Assembly: GCA_902141825.1 (NCBI GenBank) | Contig: CABFPG010000001.1 | Coordinates: forward strand, 890,207 to 954,206 | Origin: Thalassocella blandensis | GTDB lineage: Bacteria; Pseudomonadota; Gammaproteobacteria; Pseudomonadales; Cellvibrionaceae | Length of the DNA stretch: 64,000 nt | Direction of reading: 5' to 3' | In this document: piece by piece, positions 57,398 to 64,000 of the stretch | Layout of the letters: every line of letters starts with the position of its first letter | Position numbering within the stretch: the first letter of the stretch is position 1 | The notes under the pieces: generated by a model | Database searches by the model: none | Told to the model about the DNA's origin: nothing | What the model saw: only the letters and a program-made list of their open reading frames with translations | Program-made: the position numbers and the translations under genes

Positions 57398-59197
57398 CTA
57401 CACCCACTCTAAAGGGTTTTCATTTTTTGACGGAACAACGCCAGGTTTTTCAATAAACAACCTATGCCAGATTGCAAATTGCATTAAACAGAAAAGCTCA
57501 CGAGAATAATTTTTACCTTGCTTGTGTGCAGCGATCACCTGTTTCACGCCCTCAATGTCCATCCAGGTTTGAATGGCTTTGTTCTGAAGAAGTTTCTGTC
57601 CAAGATTATCCGCGAAGCTGCCCTGCAGCCATTCCGTGACCGGCACATAAAAACCTCGCTTGGGTTTCCTCAGGTGATCTTTTGGAAGGTATTTTTCGGC
57701 CCACTGCCGTAAAATCCACTTACCCAGATTGTTGCGGTACTTCAACTTATCAGGAAGTGAAAACCCGAATTCAACAATTCGATGATCTGCCAGTGGTACA
57801 CGTCCCTCCAGGCCATAGGCCATCATCATTCTATCAGTCTTAACAAACAGATTATCCACCAAGGCAGCTCGCACATCCACAAACTGACGCTTTTTCATCA
57901 ACGACCAATCGGCTGGTGTACTATTCCATAAGGCTTCAAACGGTGCCCGTGGATTTATGGATTTCAAACTCGGAGTTAAAATTGCTTCTTCTGCAAATGC
58001 TTTCCACTGGCTTTGAGTTCGCACTCCTCTGCCTAATATTCGATGGTTAATCCATCGGGGTATACTGGGAGCATATCGTCGATACCCAGCAAAAGCTTCA
58101 TCACCCGCTTCCCCGGAAAAAACTACTTTTACATCTTGTGCAGCAGCTTCGGACAATGCGAGTGTTGGCAATGAGGCATAGTCGCGCATTAAGTCATCAG
58201 AAGCCCAAATGGAATGTACAATTCGGCCAAATAAATCCTCGCGTGACACACGTATAGGCACATGATCGGTACCGAATTTTTTGGCTAGAATGGTCGCGGC
58301 ATCTAGCTCATCCTTCATATTGGTTCCAGTAAAACCTATTGAATAGGTTTTTAAATCATGACTGTGTAGTTTTGACAATTCAGCCAGAAGGATTGAAGAA
58401 TCAATCCCTCCCGATAAAAATAAGCCAAATGGCACGTCCGACCTAATGTGCTCATTCATGACCTTCCGCAACAGAGGTTCAAACTCTTCGAACGCCTCTT
58501 CAAGTGAAATATCACGAGATTGTACGTTTTTTAGATCCCAGTAAATATGATGGTGTATTTCCCGGTTTCTAATAGTGAGGTATTCACCCGGCAAAATGCG
58601 TTTGATATCCTTAAATATCGTATCTCTACCAGTGCTAAACTGATGCAGTAAAAACTGCACTAATGCATCAGAATTTATTTCTGGAGTGATATTCATTAAT
58701 GGCAAAAGCGCCTTGATCTCAGACGCGTAAAATATCCCCTCGCTCGTCTGACAATAATATAACGGCTTTATTCCCAGACGATCTCTTGCCAAGATCAAAA
58801 CATCTTCGCGTTCATCATACAAAGCAAAAGCAAACATTCCATTGAGCTCAGTTATCCCCGAAATACCACGCTCTTCATATACCTGCAATATGGCTTCAGA
58901 ATCTGAGTGAGACAATGAATTTTTACTGACGTTGGGGTACTTTTCAACAACTTCTATATAATTATAGATTTCTCCATTCGCAACCAGATGTAAATTTCCA
59001 TCCGCATTTCGAAGAGGCTGTTTGCCACCAGACAAATCTATTATCGATAATCGTGCGTGCCCCAACCCTACATTGTTCACCATGTGAATACCGAACTCAT
59101 CGGGTCCTCGATGATGCAGCAGGGTGACTGCCCGCTCTAGCTTAGCAGCATTCGCCGAGTTGTTTTCAAAATACATGCCTCCAACAATTCCGCACAT
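57398..59197 (-). CDS. asnB: Glutamine-hydrolysing asparagine synthase family
   Basis: The 599-residue enzyme has an N-terminal glutaminase domain with the nucleophile Cys2 (MCGIVGG), HHRGPDEFGIH and GNLHLVANGEIYNY. The C-terminal synthetase domain has the ATP loop LFLSGGIDSSIL, the SGEAGDEAFAGY motif and EGRVPLADHRIVEF. Length is normal for AsnB. It could make asparagine, but in polysaccharide clusters members of this family are thought to amidate or otherwise modify sugar or uronic-acid precursors. The GT4 gene upstream ends 4 bp before this start, so it is in the same operon. Confidence 0.9.
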   Translation of the reverse strand: MCGIVGGMYFENNSANAAKLERAVTLLHHRGPDEFGIHMVNNVGLGHARLSIIDLSGGKQPLRNADGNLHLVANGEIYNYIEVVEKYPNVSKNSLSHSDSEAILQVYEERGISGITELNGMFAFALYDEREDVLILARDRLGIKPLYYCQTSEGIFYASEIKALLPLMNITPEINSDALVQFLLHQFSTGRDTIFKDIKRILPGEYLTIRNREIHHHIYWDLKNVQSRDISLEEAFEEFEPLLRKVMNEHIRSDVPFGLFLSGGIDSSILLAELSKLHSHDLKTYSIGFTGTNMKDELDAATILAKKFGTDHVPIRVSREDLFGRIVHSIWASDDLMRDYASLPTLALSEAAAQDVKVVFSGEAGDEAFAGYRRYAPSIPRWINHRILGRGVRTQSQWKAFAEEAILTPSLKSINPRAPFEALWNSTPADWSLMKKRQFVDVRAALVDNLFVKTDRMMMAYGLEGRVPLADHRIVEFGFSLPDKLKYRNNLGKWILRQWAEKYLPKDHLRKPKRGFYVPVTEWLQGSFADNLGQKLLQNKAIQTWMDIEGVKQVIAAHKQGKNYSRELFCLMQFAIWHRLFIEKPGVVPSKNENPLEWV

Positions 59198-59201
59198 TGC
59201 G

Positions 59202-60302
59202 CTAGCTCCCCTTCATTAAGTCTAAATATTTATCAGCGCTAATGCTGACGTGGTACTCGGCCACTGCCGATTTTAGTACTTCGGACGTTAATGGATTCTC
59301 CAGTACCCGTAATATCTGCCGGGCCATATTGGTAAAATCACCCATTTCGACTAAGGGTCCAAACTTTCCTTCCGCAAGCGTCTCATCCGGCCCACTTGGG
59401 CAACGAGTAGAAACAGATGGCACACCTAGAGCCAGAGCTTCTGTTAACGCGTTGGGCGAACCCTCCCAGCGAGAGGATAAAACAAAGACATTGGCTGCTT
59501 TAACCCAACTCATCGGATTAGATTGAAACCCTGGTAGTAACACATGATCTTGCAAACCAAAAGACGCTATTAATGCTTCAAGCTCTTGTCGTTTTCCTCC
59601 CTCGCCAAGAATGATGAGCCTGCAAGGTGTGCTTTTATTCACCTCGTTAAATGCTTTTATCAATGTCTCAAAATCTTTTTGTACACTGAGCCGTCCTACC
59701 CCAATGATGACAGGGTACTGCTTTTCACTTAACCACTCGTGCGGTGTCGGCTCTTCTGCTTTTCGTAAGAATTCCTCCGTTACCACCGGATTGCGAATAA
59801 CACACACTTTTTCTTCGGGGATACCGGTAATTGCAATGGTGTCTTCTGCTACCCCTCGAGAGACTGCGATAACTTTATCCACACGGCGGTATATCACTTT
59901 CATCGGCGCTTTACGCCACCAGGCACTTATTGCAGATCGGTGTTCTAACGCGGTGGACAAGTTGGTCCCTAATCTTACATAGATTTTTGTGCTAACGCCG
60001 CTTAACGCGCGCGCAATGACAGCGGCCCTGCCAGCACGATCCTTTGCTACCAAAAGCGACTCCGGTTTTTCCGCTTTTAAGTAACGACAAATAGCCGGGA
60101 TTGCGGTTAAGGTATGGTTTGCATTTAGTTTAATGATATTCACATTTTTTGGAATATCTGCAAAATGCGGTCCTTTATCACGTATAACCAGAAGATCCAC
60201 TTGTTCGCATTTTTCAGCAAACGCTCGCACTAAATTCATCACCATACGCTCTACACCACCAGCGCCGGAAAATGACATGAGTACAGAAACTTTTTTTTGC
60301 AT
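59202..60302 (-). CDS. Glycosyltransferase family 4 (first of two)
   Basis: The product of about 366 residues has the GT-B fold: GAGGVERMVMNLVRAF near the start (acceptor side), KVIAVSRGVAEDT, then the nucleotide-sugar domain with VIIGVGRLSVQKDFETLIKAF, RLIILGEGGKRQELEALI, VFVLSSRWEGSPNALTEALALGVPSV and the EX7E Glu pair. Retaining GT4 enzymes add sugars at the cytoplasmic membrane face. ATG 60302 (MQKKVSV) is chosen over TTG 60311, which would add three residues; neither has a clear ribosome binding site. It lies 4 bp upstream of asnB. Confidence 0.9.
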   Translation of the reverse strand: MQKKVSVLMSFSGAGGVERMVMNLVRAFAEKCEQVDLLVIRDKGPHFADIPKNVNIIKLNANHTLTAIPAICRYLKAEKPESLLVAKDRAGRAAVIARALSGVSTKIYVRLGTNLSTALEHRSAISAWWRKAPMKVIYRRVDKVIAVSRGVAEDTIAITGIPEEKVCVIRNPVVTEEFLRKAEEPTPHEWLSEKQYPVIIGVGRLSVQKDFETLIKAFNEVNKSTPCRLIILGEGGKRQELEALIASFGLQDHVLLPGFQSNPMSWVKAANVFVLSSRWEGSPNALTEALALGVPSVSTRCPSGPDETLAEGKFGPLVEMGDFTNMARQILRVLENPLTSEVLKSAVAEYHVSISADKYLDLMKGS

Positions 60303-60359
60303 AACTAACAATTTATTTTTAAGTAGGATTTAATTTTATGATTTAGATCGTGTGGAATA

Positions 60360-61472
60360 CTAGTTTTTCAATACAGCGCGTATCAACTGTAGATATTCGT
60401 CAGCAATAGTACTTACGGAGTAATGCTTCTTCGCATGATCAATCAGCTGCTTTCTATCTATGTTTTTTCCAAGCCACTCTTTTAAAGTTTCGGCAAATAC
60501 ATCAGGGTTATCCGTATCCACGACTTGCCCTAATTCTTCATTGACCAGTATTTCGCATGGACCACCCGAGTTAGTACTGACCACAGGCGTACCAAACAGC
60601 AACGATTCAACTACGACATTACCAAACCCTTCGTAGTGCGAGGTAAAAGCAAATACTTTGGAAATTTCAATAAACGAATATGGATCAGTCTGGTGACCAA
60701 CAAAATGCACATCATTCTTAAATTCCGATGCTTCCAATGCGGCCTCTAGTGCTTCGGTATTCCCTTCACCGACAATAACCAGACTACACTTCTCCATCTC
60801 GCGAAGCTTAATAAAGCTTTCGATTAAAAAGAGGTGGTTTTTCTGCTCTACAATATTGCCAACATTCACAATAATTGGTGAGTTTAAATCTAAGCCGGCC
60901 GGTATATCTGTATTAGCGCTCTTTTTGACAGTACCATCGTAAATAGGGTTGTAAATCGTGGAAATATCGATATTCGGGAGGTTAGCATACTTTCGAAAAT
61001 CTCTACCCGCACCCTCAGAAACACTGATAACCGCATCTATTTTAGGATAAATAGAGCTAAGTAGTTGTCGTCGCTTTATTTGTTTCTTTGCAGGTAAATT
61101 TTGGTACAAAAGGCTATAGTAGTTATGTATGCACGATATAATAGCGGGTGGATTTACAAGTAACTTTTTCGCGCGATAGACTATACGAGTGAACCTTTCT
61201 GACGGCGTAATTATTACCTCTGGCTTGAAACTTTTTATTAACTTCAACATCACAACAACACCCGTGACAGGATGTGAAGTTGTTAGATGCTTGAATTTAA
61301 CACCTTCGGGCAGTTCTTTGGGAAAAGCAGAGGCTTTTTCCGCCGACCAAATTTCCACCTGAATTCCACGCGAAGAAAAATCACGACTTAAACGAAGAAT
61401 GTTTCGTCCTATGCCACCGTCAAGTTTGTGACATACAAATGCAACTCGTTCAGGAAGACGATCTTTAATCAT
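60360..61472 (-). CDS. Glycosyltransferase family 4 (second)
   Basis: The product of about 370 residues has the GT-B layout: HKLDGGIGRNILRLSRDF, VIISV-type SEGAGRDFRKY, then PIIVNVGNIVEQKNHLFLIESF, SLVIVGEGNTEALEAAL and the EX7E motif in TSHYEGFGNVVVESLLFGTPVVSTNSGGPCEIL. It resembles the neighbour GT4 only in these core motifs. It probably extends the same glycan chain. The ATG at 61472 is preferred; the frame also offers TTG 61475. It lies 57 bp upstream of the next GT4 gene. Confidence 0.9.
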   Translation of the reverse strand: MIKDRLPERVAFVCHKLDGGIGRNILRLSRDFSSRGIQVEIWSAEKASAFPKELPEGVKFKHLTTSHPVTGVVVMLKLIKSFKPEVIITPSERFTRIVYRAKKLLVNPPAIISCIHNYYSLLYQNLPAKKQIKRRQLLSSIYPKIDAVISVSEGAGRDFRKYANLPNIDISTIYNPIYDGTVKKSANTDIPAGLDLNSPIIVNVGNIVEQKNHLFLIESFIKLREMEKCSLVIVGEGNTEALEAALEASEFKNDVHFVGHQTDPYSFIEISKVFAFTSHYEGFGNVVVESLLFGTPVVSTNSGGPCEILVNEELGQVVDTDNPDVFAETLKEWLGKNIDRKQLIDHAKKHYSVSTIADEYLQLIRAVLKN

Positions 61473-61573
61473 CAAAGAAGCCTTTTTTGCTGCATTTGTT
61501 TAATTTTTTTACGGGCATATTTAGTCTGTATCTCGATATCGATATGAGTGAAGTACGGCTTTAAAATTTATTT

Positions 61574-62479
61574 TCAACTTCGGTATCGCTTATCACCAAC
61601 AGATCCAAACCAAGCTTCCGGATACACACTTAACAGTTTTAATTTATCAGGTATTTCGCGTAATTGCTGACTCAGTGGAACTCCAGCATTTATTGAACAG
61701 CGGCAATAACGCTTGTAAAAACTTTTAAGGTCTTTCTCAGAATTCCACTTCGCATGGTCTTTAATTTCTTCTAAAAAATAATGCCGATATGATTGTGGTG
61801 CATTGACAACTATTTTCCTGCGATTCGCACCGATACCATCATCGAAATGTCCAACATCAATCACAACGGTATTCACAAACCGCGTTTTATACGTTTTCGC
61901 CATACGAATATCAATCAGCCCGGGACGGCAATAACGTTCACCATCAAATTTGGGGTACGGATATTGTTTTAAAACATCCAAACGATATGCGCTGCGCTTT
62001 TCACCGGTGGTTGGACAGCTCAGACGTCTCTCAACATATGTCGAGTCAAGATAGGGGTCTTTCACTGCTGAGGAGGGAACACCCTCTTCCAGGCATCGAA
62101 ATTCAATGCTGGCAAATGAAGAGTCACCTTCAGACTCAAGCAGCTTCCAATTTTCATAAAGCTCGGACAAACCATTTGGCAAAAGTGTATCGTCGGAATC
62201 CAGAGTGAGAAAATACTTGCCATTGGCAACAGAGACAGCACGATTAAACGCCATGTGTTTACCCTGGTTTTTTTGACGTTCGTGAACGAGAGAAAAACTC
62301 AAAGCGTCTTTTATTTTTTCAACGACATTATCCGTATCATCAGTAGATCCATCATCAACCAGAACCACTTCAAAATCTTTGAAAGTTGATTCATTGCAGC
62401 TCAATAACGCTTTATCAATGCAATAACCACGATTGTATGTAGGGATAAAAACTGTAAAAAAAGGCTGTTTATCTACCAT
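61574..62479 (-). CDS. Glycosyltransferase family 2
   Basis: The 301-residue enzyme has the GT-A start FTVFIPTYNRGYCIDKALLS, the nucleotide-binding VVLVDDGSTDDT, and KYFLTLDSDDTLLP with the metal-binding Asp triad. A typical inverting family 2 transferase that adds one sugar. The C-terminal part (YRLDVLKQYPYPKFDGERY, then SQQLREIPDKL) is less conserved. It lies 6 bp downstream of the Caps-type transferase stop on the same strand, so the two are co-translated. Confidence 0.9.
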   Translation of the reverse strand: MVDKQPFFTVFIPTYNRGYCIDKALLSCNESTFKDFEVVLVDDGSTDDTDNVVEKIKDALSFSLVHERQKNQGKHMAFNRAVSVANGKYFLTLDSDDTLLPNGLSELYENWKLLESEGDSSFASIEFRCLEEGVPSSAVKDPYLDSTYVERRLSCPTTGEKRSAYRLDVLKQYPYPKFDGERYCRPGLIDIRMAKTYKTRFVNTVVIDVGHFDDGIGANRRKIVVNAPQSYRHYFLEEIKDHAKWNSEKDLKSFYKRYCRCSINAGVPLSQQLREIPDKLKLLSVYPEAWFGSVGDKRYRS

Positions 62480-62485
62480 GTTTTG

Positions 62486-63328
62486 TCACTTTATTTCGGC
62501 AAGCGTTAAGAGATATTCAAAATTTGAAGCCGGTTTGACTTCACCTATATCTTGACGCCAATTTAATTTATGAACCGGTGTCGACATTTCTTCTAGAAAT
62601 CTTTTTGAGGTGTCGGTTGCCAGTGCATTTATTCCCAGATTATTTTGTAATTTTTCAGCCAGCTCATCGTACAAAGCATTGCGGCCAGGCCATTGCGCTT
62701 TTAATTCCGGCGTTTCATTTAATACTTTTTCAAACATGTACATGTTGATTGGATAGGGATGAATCTTTAGGACTTTAGTGACAAATGCAGAAAACCAAAA
62801 CTCATTTGATATAATATGACGCTTGCGTAAACTCATAAATTTACGCTGTAATTGTCTCGTCCAAAATCCCGGCTTTCTAAATGAATTCGCAAGCCAGTAC
62901 TGCAAAACGCTATCACCCCACGCCCGAAGAAATTCACTGTCATGAGTACTGGCAAGAAACCAGTTGGTCATAACCCGATCGCGTCGTTTACACGCAAAGG
63001 CAAAAAAGCCATTCTGCACGTGATTCGGCAGCCATTCGTCCAATGGCTTTATACAGAAAAGACTGGCGTCTGCCCAGACCCCACCATGAGCCATTAACAA
63101 TTTTATACGAAGAATATCGGACAGCATCTGAAGACCGATATCATCGCGCCTGTCAAATTCGCCCAAATCGACCAAAGCTTTCGCCTTATCAGCATCAAGT
63201 AATTCAATCTCCCAGTCTGGATTTTTAAGCCGCCAACTGGCAAGACACTTTTTTACAAGCAGTGGAGCGTTTTGCTCACCCTGATGCCAATACATCCATA
63301 TTTTTTTCGGAATTTGGCCAGTTTGCAT
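62486..63328 (-). CDS. Capsular-polysaccharide-type glycosyltransferase (PF05704-like)
   Basis: The 280-residue enzyme resembles the capsular polysaccharide synthesis / GT32-like group: IPKKIWMYWHQGEQNAPLL at the start, SWRLKNPDWEIELLDAD, and DILRIKLLMAHGGVWADASLFCIKPLDEWL with the Asp-x-Asp-like metal site. It is probably the first transcribed gene of the minus-strand cluster with GT2, two GT4, asnB and sulfotransferase. The cluster starts about 600 bp from the rRNA operon's end. Confidence 0.85.
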   Translation of the reverse strand: MQTGQIPKKIWMYWHQGEQNAPLLVKKCLASWRLKNPDWEIELLDADKAKALVDLGEFDRRDDIGLQMLSDILRIKLLMAHGGVWADASLFCIKPLDEWLPNHVQNGFFAFACKRRDRVMTNWFLASTHDSEFLRAWGDSVLQYWLANSFRKPGFWTRQLQRKFMSLRKRHIISNEFWFSAFVTKVLKIHPYPINMYMFEKVLNETPELKAQWPGRNALYDELAEKLQNNLGINALATDTSKRFLEEMSTPVHKLNWRQDIGEVKPASNFEYLLTLAEIK

Positions 63329-63697
63329 ATAAACTCACTTGTGCAAAATCTTACATGAATATTCAAAGCAGTATTAAATCACAGTCAGCTACGACTTGTC
63401 TGCGCGATCGATTGCGCTATGCAACACGTCAAAGCAAACATTACAGGAATACCATCAAGCACTAGCAACTGCATAACAGTACATAGCTATGCATAACAAC
63501 ATTGAACGGATTTGAAGCATCCCCCCATAAGTTGCAGTATTTCGTGTCACAGGGGTGACAGGCTACTAATACACAAGATTTCTATGAAGCCCAAGCATGA
63601 AGGACCAGGCATTCACCAGCATAGGAAAGGGCCACAACTTCTTCTTTAAGGTATTTTAAATTAGCGCAGATTACCGCGAACAAACTCAATCAATATA

Positions 63698-63711
63698 AAG
63701 CCTGACGATGA
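63698..63711. repeat. 14-bp direct repeat of the 5S rRNA 3' border
   Basis: AAGCCTGACGATGA occurs here and at 63930-63943, where it spans the 3' end of the 5S gene. The copies are 232 bp apart. Confidence 0.7.
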
Positions 63712-63816
63712 GACGAGCCACCTGACCACCGGTCACCGTTACGACTCAAAAGGACTTAGGTGGTAGCGCACACAGGCGCGGTGTCTGAGGCCGCTGACGC
63801 GCCGAGATGAAACGAC

Positions 63817-63848
63817 AAAAGCCCGCACTATTGCTAGCACGGGCTTTT
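63817..63848 (-). terminator. Distal rRNA-operon terminator
   Basis: A 9-bp stem AAAAGCCCG / CGGGCTTTT with a 14-nt loop region. It is the second of two terminators in series after the 5S gene. Confidence 0.7.
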
Positions 63849-63887
63849 GCTTGTACTTATGCTTGTACTTACGTTTGTCCTTAAAGC

Positions 63888-63920
63888 AAAAAACCCTTGG
63901 TTCTTACGAACCAAGGGTTT
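63888..63920 (-). terminator. Proximal rRNA-operon terminator
   Basis: A stem AACCAAGGGTTTT with its complement around a 6-nt loop; on the minus strand it is followed by six T residues. It lies 12 bp past the 5S end. Confidence 0.9.
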
Positions 63921-63931
63921 TCTATTTAGAA

Positions 63932-64000
63932 GCCTGACGATGACCTACTCTCACATGGGGAAGCCCCACACTACCATCGGCGATGCATCGTTTCACGTCT
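63932..64000 (-). rRNA. rrf: 5S ribosomal RNA, 3' part (cut by window end)
   Basis: The minus strand reads GTGAAACGATGCATCGCCGATGGTAGTGTGGGG and then GAGAGTAGG before CATCGTCAGGC, the conserved 3' half of bacterial 5S rRNA, in segments each matching known 5S structure (the tail of loop B, helix IV and helix I). About 70 of roughly 115-120 nucleotides are inside the window. The rest of the rRNA operon must lie beyond 64000. Confidence 0.93.

Larger units (their letters stand above)
63329..63931. other. Spacer between the polysaccharide cluster and the 5S gene
   Basis: About 600 bp holding the promoter region of the cluster, two tandem terminators and a 14-bp copy of the 5S gene end (63698-63711). 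No gene is recognised. Confidence 0.55.

Overview
The window looks like chromosome from a polysaccharide-degrading marine gammaproteobacterium of the Cellvibrionaceae type (Saccharophagus / Teredinibacter / Cellvibrio relatives). The grounds are secreted glycoside hydrolases whose modules are joined by long pure poly-serine linkers, a LacI-controlled chitin/GlcNAc regulon, large TonB-dependent receptors and a gammaproteobacterial ptsP-tamA-tamB block. This assignment is inferred from gene content, not from a database match. I see no insertion sequence, phage, CRISPR array or tRNA.

Layout. 1-10 kb: a secreted chalcone-isomerase-like/TonB-C fusion, a periplasmic binding protein, and a FecI-type sigma factor, FecR anti-sigma and STN-domain TonB-dependent receptor in one transcription direction. 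10-14 kb: a possible small RNA with a clear terminator, a ZIP-like transporter, a secreted LNS2/HAD protein and a DUF2845 protein. 14-33 kb: the chitin block. It holds GH16 and GH18 enzymes (minus), nagK-nagP (plus), nagA-nagB (minus), the LacI repressor nagR (minus) and a GH19 chitinase (plus). Five exact copies of the 12-bp palindrome GACAACGTTGTC occur here, all intergenic: one upstream of GH18, two upstream of nagK, one upstream of nagA and one upstream of GH19. Secreted chitinases would release chitooligosaccharides, NagP imports GlcNAc, NagK phosphorylates it, NagA deacetylates it and NagB converts it to fructose-6-phosphate. AcsA, encoded inside the block, could use the acetate released. 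A porin / small binding protein / diguanylate cyclase operon also sits inside this block.

33-39 kb: oxyR, ahpF and ahpC (peroxide defence, with an OxyR-like site upstream of ahpC) and an orphan GH79-like glycosidase without a signal peptide. 39-47.4 kb: ptsP-tamA-tamB. 47.7-56.4 kb: an M42-like peptidase, CorA, two MscS-type proteins, an AstE/AspA-family hydrolase and a large CHASE-PAS hybrid histidine kinase.

56.6-63.3 kb: a surface-polysaccharide cluster on the minus strand (four glycosyltransferases, asparagine synthase, sulfotransferase). 63.8-64.0 kb: two tandem terminators and the 3' part of a 5S rRNA gene, so the window ends inside a minus-strand rRNA operon.
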